From WGMK01 sp044359155 (GTDB lineage: Bacteria > Hydrogenedentota > Hydrogenedentia > Hydrogenedentales > JAEUWI01): 14,562 nt of DNA. Under the pieces are notes generated by a model, which saw only the letters and a list, made by a program, of their open reading frames with translations, was not told the DNA's origin and ran no database searches. Of the stretch, positions 1-6,184 are shown piece by piece. Position 1 is the first letter of the stretch; each line of letters starts with the position of its first letter. The position numbers and the translations under genes were made by a program. The stretch spans positions 1-14,562 of the forward strand of contig JBIKMR010000092.1 in NCBI GenBank assembly GCA_044359155.1, in the 5' to 3' direction.

Positions 1-2
1 CG

Positions 3-902
3 CTGGCGATTCAGACGGGCGACGCGGCGTTGGTGGCGGATTACCTGAAGACCAAGCCCGTGGCTCCCTACCTGGACTACGAACGCGGCGGCACGCTGAA
101 CACCGAGACTCGTGGCGAAGCCGTGAAACTGCTGGCGCTGGTGCAGATGGACGGCCCGCTGAAGGACATGGAAGTCATCGTGGATCGCATCGCCACGGCG
201 CTGGACCAGCCTTACTATACGAACACGCAGGAAGTGGCCTTTGCCGCCGCCGCGCTGGGCATGTATTTCGACAAGGTGAGCACGGACCAGTCCGGCGCGA
301 AGGGCAGCGTGGTGGGCCCCGAGGGCACGCGCGAGATTGCACAGGGCGACCTGTTCACGCTGAAACACGAGGGCCCCAGCGGCGAATTCACGGTGACCAA
401 CACCGGCAGCACGGGACTCTACGTGAACTTCAGTCAATCGGGTATGCCGGTGAACCCCGTGCTGGAAGCCACCAGCGAGGGCGACATCACGCTGACCCGC
501 AACATCACGCTGACCGATGGAACGCCAGTACCCGAGGGCAAGTACAAGCAAGGCGAGACCTACCTTGTTGAGCTGCGCCTGCAAGGTGGCAGCGGACTGG
601 ACAACCTGGTGATATCCGACCTGCTGCCTGCGGGCCTTGAAGTGGAGAACCCGCGCCTGGATGCGAACGCCCTTGCAGGCGCGAACATCACCGGGATGGC
701 GACGCCCAGCCATGTGGACATCCGCGACGACCGGCTGGTGATCGCCTTCGAGACCGTGCCGTCATCGGACACGCGCTATTTCTACGCGCTGCGGGCGGTG
801 ACGCCGGGCAGTTATCAGCACCCCGGCGCGGTGGCGGAATGCATGTACGACGCGAAGTTCCGCGCGAGCACCGCGCATGGCCGGGCGGAGGTGGTGGAGT
901 AG
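3..902 (+). CDS. Bacterial alpha-2-macroglobulin family protein, C-terminal part (5' end outside window)
   Basis: The reading frame is open from the left edge (first full codon at 3) to the TAG at 900-902, so about 300 residues of the C-terminus are seen. The first ~90 residues are helical and contain motifs typical of the end of the thioester (TED) helical domain of YfhM-like proteins (ERGGTLNTETRGEAVKLLAL, then NTQEVAFAAAALGMY). The last ~130 residues match the terminal MG10-type beta domain (SDLLPAGLEVENPRL, HVDIRDDRLVIAFE, RYFYALRAVTPGSY, AECMYDAKFRA). The thioester motif itself would lie upstream of the window. By family knowledge these periplasmic proteins trap proteases and are usually encoded next to pbpC, as they are here. 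The family assignment is secure. Subtype and lipoprotein status cannot be judged without the N-terminus. Confidence 0.92.
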   Translation: MAIQTGDAALVADYLKTKPVAPYLDYERGGTLNTETRGEAVKLLALVQMDGPLKDMEVIVDRIATALDQPYYTNTQEVAFAAAALGMYFDKVSTDQSGAKGSVVGPEGTREIAQGDLFTLKHEGPSGEFTVTNTGSTGLYVNFSQSGMPVNPVLEATSEGDITLTRNITLTDGTPVPEGKYKQGETYLVELRLQGGSGLDNLVISDLLPAGLEVENPRLDANALAGANITGMATPSHVDIRDDRLVIAFETVPSSDTRYFYALRAVTPGSYQHPGAVAECMYDAKFRASTAHGRAEVVE

Positions 903-912
903 GGAAGAGATC

Positions 913-984
913 AACCACGAAATACATCCGCCTACACGAAGCCGCTATGGCGGACACGCGAACCACACGAAAGAGGGTACGAAG
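913..984. repeat. CACGAA-rich repeat-like element in the A2M-pbpC gap
   Basis: The stretch has repeated CACGA(A) units at about 916, 935 and 966, and TACGAAG at 978-984. It also holds a 6-bp inverted repeat, TCCGCC...GGCGGA, around the middle. It has no conserved coding potential, although the pbpC frame happens to stay open through it. Its units resemble, in inverse orientation, the TTCGTG-rich stretch at 1208-1235. It looks like a dispersed non-coding element, but other copies in the genome cannot be seen from here. Confidence 0.5.
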
Positions 985-997
985 TTAAGGTGTCGAA

Positions 998-1028
998 TAT
1001 GGAAGGCTGGAAGTCTGGAAACGGAAGA
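998..1028. repeat. Short tandem GGAAGNCT repeat
   Basis: About three imperfect 8-nt units of the form TGGAAGGC, TGGAAGTC, TGGAAACG follow each other, and GAAGAC comes after. The tract is purine-rich and lies in the non-coding gap before pbpC. No function is evident. Confidence 0.4.
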
Positions 1029-1069
1029 CAGAAGGGGCAACGCCTTCAAACGGCGAGCGCGCTCCTCTG

Positions 1070-1112
1070 GTCCCCTCTTCGCCTGGAAGGGGGAGAGGGT
1101 TAGGGTGAGGGG
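1070..1112. repeat. CCCTCACCCTAACCCTCTCC-type repeat
   Basis: On the - strand this reads as the familiar CCCTCACCCTAACCCTCTCC motif, which is found as a dispersed intergenic element in many bacterial genomes. The left part (CCCTCTT) can pair with AAGGGGG across a short loop. The purine-rich GGGGGAGAGG at about 1088-1097 could act as a ribosome binding site for a GTG at 1105 in the pbpC frame. That would make this repeat part of the pbpC translation start region. Confidence 0.5.
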
Positions 1113-1130
1113 GTTATCCGAATACCCGCT

Positions 1131-1197
1131 CGTTGCCAAACTCTGGTCGGCAATGCGCCCTATTCATATCCTCGTTGCCAAGGTCTTCTTGGCAACG
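1131..1197. repeat. Two consecutive CGTTGCCAA palindromes spanning the pbpC start
   Basis: CGTTGCCAA occurs at 1131-1139 and again at 1173-1181. The second copy forms a perfect 9-bp inverted repeat with TTGGCAACG at 1189-1197 around a 7-nt loop. The first copy pairs imperfectly with GGCAATG at 1149-1155 (seven pairs including one G-T). The ATG proposed as the pbpC start (1153-1155) is the right arm of the first palindrome. The two units look like copies of one mobile palindromic element, one intact and one decayed. Confidence 0.65.
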
Positions 1198-3423
1198 CTT
1201 TTCTCCCTTTCGTGTGTTTTGTGTGTTTCGTGGTTCCTCTTCTCTTTGTTTCTTCCTCTTGATCTAAGCGTCATTCGTTCGGTGGTTCCGAGTGGCTCGT
1301 TGCTGGATCGTGATGGCGGCATTCTGTTTGCATCGCTCAATGCCGACGACGCGTGGTGTTTTCCCCAGCCACTTGAGGCGTTTGGTCCCAACCTGATTGC
1401 GGCCACGCTGGCGGCAGAAGACCAGCGCTTCCATGCCCACCCCGGTGTGGACCCGGTGGCTATCGCCCGCGCCCTTACGGCACGCTTCACCGGCGGCCCC
1501 CGCTCGGGCGCATCCACGTTGACGATGCAGGTGGTAAACCTTTCGGGGCATGAATCGCGCTCGGCTTGGGGCAAGCTGGTGCAGGCGCATCGTGCCCTGC
1601 GACTCGATGCGCGGATGGACAAGGACGAGATACTCGCGCTCTACTTGAACAAGGCTCCCTACGGCATGAACCTGATAGGGGCGGAAGCGGCGGCCCAACG
1701 TTACTTTGGCAAGCCCGCGCGCGAGCTGACCCTTGCCGAGGCAGCGCTGCTTGCGGGCCTGCCCAAGGCCCCGTCGCGCTATCAACCGCTGCGGCATGGC
1801 GATGCCGCACGCGCGCGCCGTGCCTATGTGTTGCGACGCATGGAGGAGGACGGCAGCATATCCGCCGAGGAACGCGCTCGTGCGGAAGCGGCACCAGTGG
1901 GGGCGGCATGGCATGAGTTTCCCAAGCGTGCCCCACATTTGGCGAAGCAATTTGAAGGGGCGCTCGCGCAAGGGCAGGCCGTTCCGCTAACGCTGAATGG
2001 CGCGTTGCAGGCGCATGTGGAATCGTTGTTGCCGCGCTACCTTCGCCGCTTCGACAATGCCGTGACCAATGCCGCAGTCATGGTGGTGGATGCGGCGTCA
2101 GGCGAGGTCATCGCGCGCGCGGGCTCTGCCGGGTTCCACACCGTGCCCGGTGGACAGGTGGACATCTGCACCGCGCCGCGCTCGCCGGGCTCGACGCTCA
2201 AGCCCTTCACTTATGCGCTGGCCATCGAACGTGGACTGATGTATCCCACCGAAAAACTGCTGGACGACACCATCGACTTCGGTTCGTATGCTCCGGAGAA
2301 TTTCGACGGTGTGTTCAACGGGTTGGTCTCTGCGTCGCAGGCCTTGCAGTTGTCGCTCAACGTGCCCGCCGTTGCCGCGCTGGACCGCGTGGGTCTTCCC
2401 GAGATGCAGGCCTTTCTCGAGCAGGCAGGCATCACCACGCTCACCCACGCGCCCGCGCACTACGGCCTCGGCCTCACCCTTGGCAACTGCGGTGTGCGGC
2501 TGGACGAGCTTTGCGCCGCCTATGTCGCGCTTGCGAACGTGGGCGCGTATTGCCCGTTGACCTTGTTGCAAGGCGCGCCCGTCGCACCCACTCAACAGGT
2601 GATGCGGCCGGACACCGCGCTTGCGCTCTACACCATGCTCGAACACCCCTTCCCCAAGGAGCCCGCCGCCGCCATGGTGCGGGCCAGCAACGTGCTGCCG
2701 CGCGTGTGCTGGAAGACGGGCACCTCGACAGGGTTTCATGATGCGTGGACCGTCGCCTTCAACCGGCAATACGTGGTGGGGGTGTGGGTGGGAAATGCAG
2801 ATGGGAAGGCCTCCCCGCGATTGGTGGGGGCGCTGGCCGCGCTGCCGCTGGCGGCGGCGGTGTTTCGCGCGTTGCCCGCATCGAACGCGCCCAGCTGGCC
2901 GGACACCACCGGGCTGCAACGTGAGGCGCTGGTGTGCGCGCGCAGCGGCCTGCCTGCCAACGCACTTTGCGCGCAGACCGAGACGGCGCAGTTGCCCTCG
3001 GGGCAATTCCTCAACCGTCGTTGCGATGTACACCGCCCGGCACCCGGCGGTGGCACGCTGGAGCGGTGGCCTGCCGATGCCCGGCATTGGGACTTGGCGA
3101 AGATCGACGCGGCACTGGCGCTACCTGAACCCGCCACCGCGATGGCGCGGAGTCAATCGTTGCGCATCACCACGCCGGTGGAGGGGGCGGAGTATGTGCT
3201 GACCGGGGAACCCGAGGGGGACCGGCTGCTGCTGCGCGGTTCGGTGGATACCGAGATGCCGCTGCACTGGTACCAGAACGGTCGGTACCTTGGGGAGTCC
3301 AACCCGAACGCCCCGCTTTACCTGCCGCTGTCCAGCGGAGAGCACACGTTGACCTGCATGGCCGACCAAGGCGCAACCGACAGCGTGCGCTACACCGTGA
3401 GCGCACCGGGCGAAAGTTTGTGA
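1153..3423 (+). CDS. pbpC: Penicillin-binding protein 1C (bifunctional transglycosylase/transpeptidase)
   Basis: This class A PBP polymerises and cross-links peptidoglycan at the outer face of the inner membrane. With start 1153 it has 756 residues, close to the usual PbpC size. Residues ~6-35 form a hydrophobic signal anchor. The GT51 glycosyltransferase domain follows, with the catalytic Glu89 in AEDQRFHAHPGVD and the STLTMQV motif. The transpeptidase domain has SPGSTLKPF (nucleophile Ser347, Lys350), SLN (401-403) and KTGTS (from 521). A C-terminal BiPBP_C beta domain lies at ~664-753. The A2M gene directly upstream supports the PbpC assignment. The frame is open back to 877, but that extension is repeat DNA. 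ATG 1153 lacks a clear Shine-Dalgarno, and GTG 1105, preceded by GGGGGAGAGG, is an alternative. Codons ~1-39 are repeat-derived and poor in A. The enzyme call is secure; the start is uncertain. Confidence 0.95.
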   Translation: MRPIHILVAKVFLATLFSLSCVLCVSWFLFSLFLPLDLSVIRSVVPSGSLLDRDGGILFASLNADDAWCFPQPLEAFGPNLIAATLAAEDQRFHAHPGVDPVAIARALTARFTGGPRSGASTLTMQVVNLSGHESRSAWGKLVQAHRALRLDARMDKDEILALYLNKAPYGMNLIGAEAAAQRYFGKPARELTLAEAALLAGLPKAPSRYQPLRHGDAARARRAYVLRRMEEDGSISAEERARAEAAPVGAAWHEFPKRAPHLAKQFEGALAQGQAVPLTLNGALQAHVESLLPRYLRRFDNAVTNAAVMVVDAASGEVIARAGSAGFHTVPGGQVDICTAPRSPGSTLKPFTYALAIERGLMYPTEKLLDDTIDFGSYAPENFDGVFNGLVSASQALQLSLNVPAVAALDRVGLPEMQAFLEQAGITTLTHAPAHYGLGLTLGNCGVRLDELCAAYVALANVGAYCPLTLLQGAPVAPTQQVMRPDTALALYTMLEHPFPKEPAAAMVRASNVLPRVCWKTGTSTGFHDAWTVAFNRQYVVGVWVGNADGKASPRLVGALAALPLAAAVFRALPASNAPSWPDTTGLQREALVCARSGLPANALCAQTETAQLPSGQFLNRRCDVHRPAPGGGTLERWPADARHWDLAKIDAALALPEPATAMARSQSLRITTPVEGAEYVLTGEPEGDRLLLRGSVDTEMPLHWYQNGRYLGESNPNAPLYLPLSSGEHTLTCMADQGATDSVRYTVSAPGESL

Positions 3424-3476
3424 GCGTGGGGGAGCTTCGCTAGTGCGACTTAAGGAAAGTTGTACCCGGACTCTTT

Positions 3477-3509
3477 TGTCGCGCGGGCGAAACACGCCCG
3501 CAGGCGACA
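3477..3509. terminator. Strong hairpin between convergent pbpC and ABC-F genes
   Basis: GCGGGCG (3483-3489) pairs perfectly with CGCCCGC (3495-3501) around the loop AAACA. After a 2-nt bulge (AG) the stem continues with TGTCGC (3477-3482) against GCGACA (3504-3509), giving 13 pairs. There is no T-run on either side, so it is not a classical intrinsic terminator. It sits where transcripts of the two convergent genes end and may stabilise 3' ends or assist termination. Confidence 0.45.
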
Positions 3510-3519
3510 GCGGAACTGG

Positions 3520-3539
3520 ATTCCTGCCTTCGCAGGAAT
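3520..3539. repeat. ATTCCTGC/GCAGGAAT palindrome (dispersed-repeat type)
   Basis: ATTCCTGC (3520-3527) and GCAGGAAT (3532-3539) form a perfect 8-bp stem with a 4-nt loop (CTTC), inside a longer CTGGATTCC...GGAATGACA context. This resembles the common intergenic palindromic repeat of the TGGATTCCCGC...GCGGGAATGACA kind found in many bacterial genomes. It lies 24 bp beyond the ABC-F stop codon and next to the hairpin at 3477-3509. Together they probably form the shared 3' end of both genes. Confidence 0.55.
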
Positions 3540-3562
3540 GACACGGGGGGGTGGGTTTAGCC

Positions 3563-5476
3563 CTACCCTACCAGCGATTCCCACTGCTGGTAGAGCCCTT
3601 GCAGGTCGGCCTTGTAGGCTTCGTATTGCTTGGTGTGCGCTTCGAGCACCGCGAAGTCGGTGGGTAGTATGTGGGCGAAGCCTTCCTCGTACTCGTGCAC
3701 GATGTTCTCCAGCGCCTCTATCTGTTTCTCCAGCGCTTCTTGCTCGCGCTGCCGCTTGCGCGCGTCACTTATGACAGGCTCTTTCTTGCCCACCTCTTTC
3801 TTGGCGGGCTTCTCTTTCTTCTCTTCCTTGCCCCGGCGAATCTTCAGCACGTCTTCGGTCTTCAGTTCGGCATCGTCGGGCTTGGAGTCGCGTGCCAGCT
3901 TCTCGCGGTAGGCGGTGTAGTTGCCCAGGAAGATGCTGGACTTGCCATCCTCGATGATCACCAGCTTGTCCACCAGACGGTCGATAAGTTCGCGGTCGTG
4001 GCTGATGATGACAATGGTGCCGGGGAATTCTTGCAGCGCCTGCTCGAGCGCCTCACGCGACACGATGTCCAGGTGGTTGGTCGGTTCGTCGAGCAGGAGC
4101 AGGTTGGCCTCGCTGAGGATCATGCGAGCCATGGCCACGCGGCTCATCTCGCCACCGCTCAGGGTGCGGATGGTCTTGAATACGTCGTCGCCCGTGAAGA
4201 GGAAACGCCCCAAGAAAGAGCGCACTTGCTCGGGCTTCCACAAGGGGCGCGCCGCATGTACTTCCGTAAGCACGTCGGCGTCGGGGTTCAGGTCTTCGTG
4301 GTTCTGGTCGTAATATCCCACCTTCACCTTGTTGCCCAAAGTCACCTCGCCCGTGATGCCAGGGTGGTGCCCGGCAATCTGGCGCAGCAGCGTGCTCTTG
4401 CCCGCGCCGTTGGGGCCAATGATGCCAACGCGCTCGCCGCGAAACACTTGGAAGTTCACGTCCTTGTACAGCGTCAGGCCATCGTAGCCCATCGTCATCT
4501 CTTTGGCTTCAAGCACAATGGCGCCGCTGCGGGTCACCTCGCCCAAGCCAAAGCTGACCGACGCGCGCTCTGCTTCGGGAGCGTCGATGACTTCAATCTT
4601 GTCCAGCCGCTTGATGCGGCTCTGCACGGCGCGGGCCTTGGTGGCCTTATATCGGAACTTGTCGATGAAGACCTGTTCCTTGCGCAGGCGCTCCTGCTGG
4701 TTCTCATACTCGCGTATCTGCTGCTCGCGCACCAGAATCTTCTCGTCGTGGTATTGATCGTAGTTGCCGGTGTAGCTACGAATCTCGCCACGCTCCAGCT
4801 CAAGAATGCGCGTGGCCACGTGGTTCAGGGTGCGACGGTCGTGCGAAATCACCAGCACCGTGCTGCGGCAGGTTTGCAGGTACGACTCCAACCACTCTCT
4901 CGCCTCGAGGTCCAGGTGGTTTTCGGGTTCGTCGAGCAACAGCATGTCCGCGTCTTGCAGCAGCACGAGCGCCAGCATCAGGCGGGTGCGCTGCCCGCCG
5001 CTCAGGGCCTTGAAGGGCAGCTCGAAATCTGCGAGCGTGAAGCCCAGCCCATGCAGCACCTGCTTGATGCGCGTGCGAAACTCATAGCCGCCGCGAATGA
5101 TGAAAGCTTCCTGCACATTGCTGTATTCTTCGAGCACGTCTTCGCCGTCGGCCATGCGGTGCTCAAGTTCCGTCAGCAGGTTCTCCTGCTGAATCAGGTC
5201 GTCAAACGAATGCAGCACCACCTCGAAGATCGAGAGGTCTTCCGCTACGCGGGGAATCTGCGCCAGCGCGGCAAAGCGCGTGCGCTTCATGCGGTCCACC
5301 AGCCCGCGGTCGGGTTCGCTCTCCCCCATGATGATGCGGAAGATGGTGGACTTGCCGGTGCCATTGCGCCCAATCAGGCCAATGCGCTCGCCCACTTCAA
5401 TGCGCAGGTCAACATCTTCCAGCACGGGCTGGCCGGAGAAAGACTTGGAAACTTTTTCGAGACGAACAATGCTCAT
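3563..5476 (-). CDS. ABC-F family ATPase (ribosome-associated, YheS/Uup-like)
   Basis: The protein has 637 residues with two nucleotide-binding domains and no membrane segments, as in ABC-F translation factors that act at the ribosomal E site. NBD1 has Walker A GRNGTGKST (36-44), signature LSGGQ (158-162) and Walker B with catalytic Glu183. NBD2 has GPNGAGKST (354-362), LSGGE (439-443) and DEPTNHLD (463-470). The interdomain linker around 270-290 (FIDKFRYKATKARAVQSRIK) matches the tRNA-interacting linker of the YheS/Uup groups. After ~545 comes a Lys/Glu-rich tether and a coiled-coil C-terminal domain. NBD1 reads DEPENHLD where the family norm is DEPTNHLD. The start at 5476 begins the conserved MSIVRLEKVSK; upstream codons in frame (to 5584) are not conserved-looking. 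Specific substrate or antibiotic-protection role is unknown. Confidence 0.93.
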   Translation of the reverse strand: MSIVRLEKVSKSFSGQPVLEDVDLRIEVGERIGLIGRNGTGKSTIFRIIMGESEPDRGLVDRMKRTRFAALAQIPRVAEDLSIFEVVLHSFDDLIQQENLLTELEHRMADGEDVLEEYSNVQEAFIIRGGYEFRTRIKQVLHGLGFTLADFELPFKALSGGQRTRLMLALVLLQDADMLLLDEPENHLDLEAREWLESYLQTCRSTVLVISHDRRTLNHVATRILELERGEIRSYTGNYDQYHDEKILVREQQIREYENQQERLRKEQVFIDKFRYKATKARAVQSRIKRLDKIEVIDAPEAERASVSFGLGEVTRSGAIVLEAKEMTMGYDGLTLYKDVNFQVFRGERVGIIGPNGAGKSTLLRQIAGHHPGITGEVTLGNKVKVGYYDQNHEDLNPDADVLTEVHAARPLWKPEQVRSFLGRFLFTGDDVFKTIRTLSGGEMSRVAMARMILSEANLLLLDEPTNHLDIVSREALEQALQEFPGTIVIISHDRELIDRLVDKLVIIEDGKSSIFLGNYTAYREKLARDSKPDDAELKTEDVLKIRRGKEEKKEKPAKKEVGKKEPVISDARKRQREQEALEKQIEALENIVHEYEEGFAHILPTDFAVLEAHTKQYEAYKADLQGLYQQWESLVG

Positions 5477-5519
5477 GCGTGCTACTGCCTTGCAGGAATT
5501 GTGGTGGGGAAAGGCCGGG

Positions 5520-5528
5520 ATTGTAGCA
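5520..5528 (-). promoter_or_regulatory. Candidate extended -10 promoter for the ABC-F gene
   Basis: On the - strand the sequence reads TGCTACAAT, an extended -10 (TGN followed by TACAAT), 44 bp before the ABC-F start codon. No good -35 hexamer is seen 16-18 bp upstream; the extended TG may compensate. The predicted leader would be about 36 nt. Confidence 0.4.
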
Positions 5529-5549
5529 CATGGCGGGTGCGGCGGGGAA

Positions 5550-5571
5550 CTTGCGCGCGAAGGCGCGCAAG
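5550..5571. other. Perfect 9-bp inverted repeat CTTGCGCGC/GCGCGCAAG
   Basis: CTTGCGCGC (5550-5558) and GCGCGCAAG (5563-5571) form a perfect stem with loop GAAG. It lies just upstream of the candidate ABC-F promoter and before the truncated Ig-like frame. It has no U-run on either strand. It could be an operator-like palindrome, or the leftover 3' end of a deleted gene. Confidence 0.4.
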
Positions 5572-5648
5572 AGCTCAGGCCCAAGCCCGACCCGCCGCTG
5601 TTGCGCGCGCGCTACTTGTCGGTGCGGTAGAAGCGGCGGAAGACGCGT

Positions 5649-5978
5649 GTGTTGTCTTCGGAGTCTTTCGCCGGGCAGACCGTGGTGTTGGCGTTTGAGA
5701 GTTCAGAAGCGCTGGCCAGCCCGCCGAATGTAACGTTAAACTGGAATCCTGCCAGCGCGGCAAAGACCGCGTATGGGTTCGAGTATACGGTGGAGGAGAC
5801 GGATTCCCTTGGCCCGGCGTTGATAGAAATATCGGGCATTGACAGCGTGGGCAATCCGGGTGCGTTCAGCGACAGCACGAGCCTGCCGATTGTTGCGGAG
5901 ATGCCCGAGTCGGCGTGGCCTGCCGCGTTCGTTGCGCTTGCAGGGGGAGCGATGCTTTGCCGAAAGCGCAAGGCGTAG
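5649..5978 (+). pseudogene. 3' remnant of an Ig-like-domain surface protein with C-terminal sorting-like tail
   Basis: The frame gives about 109 residues from a GTG at 5649, and an in-frame TAG lies at 5628. Residues ~9-80 match one bacterial Ig-like repeat (GQTVVLAFESSEALASPPNV, then YTVEETDSLGPALIEISGID, then SVGN). The C-terminus has the three-part layout of sorting signals: MPES, a hydrophobic stretch (WPAAFVALAGGAMLC), and a basic end (RKRKA). There is no signal peptide and no Shine-Dalgarno at the start, which an exported Ig-like protein should have. It therefore looks like the surviving 3' end of a longer gene. A proper intrinsic terminator follows at 6004. The alternative, a small expressed protein, seems less likely. 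Confidence 0.6.
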
Positions 5979-6003
5979 CCACGCTTCTTCAGTCCTTCGC
6001 TTG

Positions 6004-6041
6004 CCCACCGCCATGCTCCCTTGGCGGCGGGAGTTTTTCTT
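6004..6041 (+). terminator. Intrinsic terminator downstream of the Ig-like remnant
   Basis: CCCACCGCCA (6004-6013) pairs with TGGCGGCGGG (6022-6031) with a single A-C mismatch and an 8-nt loop. It is followed by AG and TTTTTCTT (6034-6041). It lies 26 bp after the TAG at 5976-5978. It supports the view that 5649-5978 is the genuine 3' end of a gene on the + strand, and it insulates the next promoter. Confidence 0.7.
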
Positions 6042-6087
6042 GGGGCGCGCCGCATGGCGGGGCTTGGTCGTGCTGCATTGGATTTCC

Positions 6088-6116
6088 TTGTCACGCGTGC
6101 ATTCAAGGCCTATAAT
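6088..6116 (+). promoter_or_regulatory. Sigma-70 promoter for the helicase-associated domain gene
   Basis: TTGTCA (6088-6093) is separated by exactly 17 bp from a perfect TATAAT (6111-6116). Transcription would start near 6123 and leave a ~62-nt leader before the ATG at 6185. It is the best consensus promoter in the window. Confidence 0.78.
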
Positions 6117-6145
6117 GCGAGTTTGTTTTTCTTATGGTCGCACTG

Positions 6146-6176
6146 ATCCTCGCGGGTGGAGCGCGGGGTTGAGGAT
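6146..6176 (+). promoter_or_regulatory. Leader hairpin overlapping the Shine-Dalgarno of the 611-aa gene
   Basis: GAGG at 6171-6174 is the likely ribosome binding site, 10 nt before the ATG at 6185. The same bases, as GAGGAT (6171-6176), can pair with ATCCTC at 6146-6151, extended by one G-T pair. The fold would mask the binding site and might tune translation. The stem is only 6-7 pairs with an 18-19 nt loop, so regulation is speculative. Confidence 0.3.
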
Positions 6177-6184
6177 GATCGCGA

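Noticed and set aside
877..1152. N-terminal extension of PbpC from the start codon at 877
   Set aside because: It would overlap the A2M gene end and consists of repeat DNA with a basic, non-conserved-looking translation ahead of the membrane anchor. No ribosome binding site precedes 877.
2098..3087. A 329-codon - strand frame inside pbpC
   Set aside because: It lies opposite the transpeptidase domain and shows an Arg/Gly/His-rich composition typical of antisense reading of GC-rich codons.
3671..5698. A 675-codon open frame on the + strand opposite the ABC-F gene
   Set aside because: It is antisense to a clear two-NBD ATPase, its translation shows no domain motifs and low-complexity Ala/Val/Leu/Gln/His composition, and long antisense frames are expected in GC-rich genes.
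5612..6106. 164-codon - strand frame opposite the Ig-like remnant
   Set aside because: The + strand reading matches an Ig-like repeat and ends at a proper terminator. Only the last ~20 residues (to RRFYRTDK) look like a real protein ending, so the whole frame is not supported as a gene.
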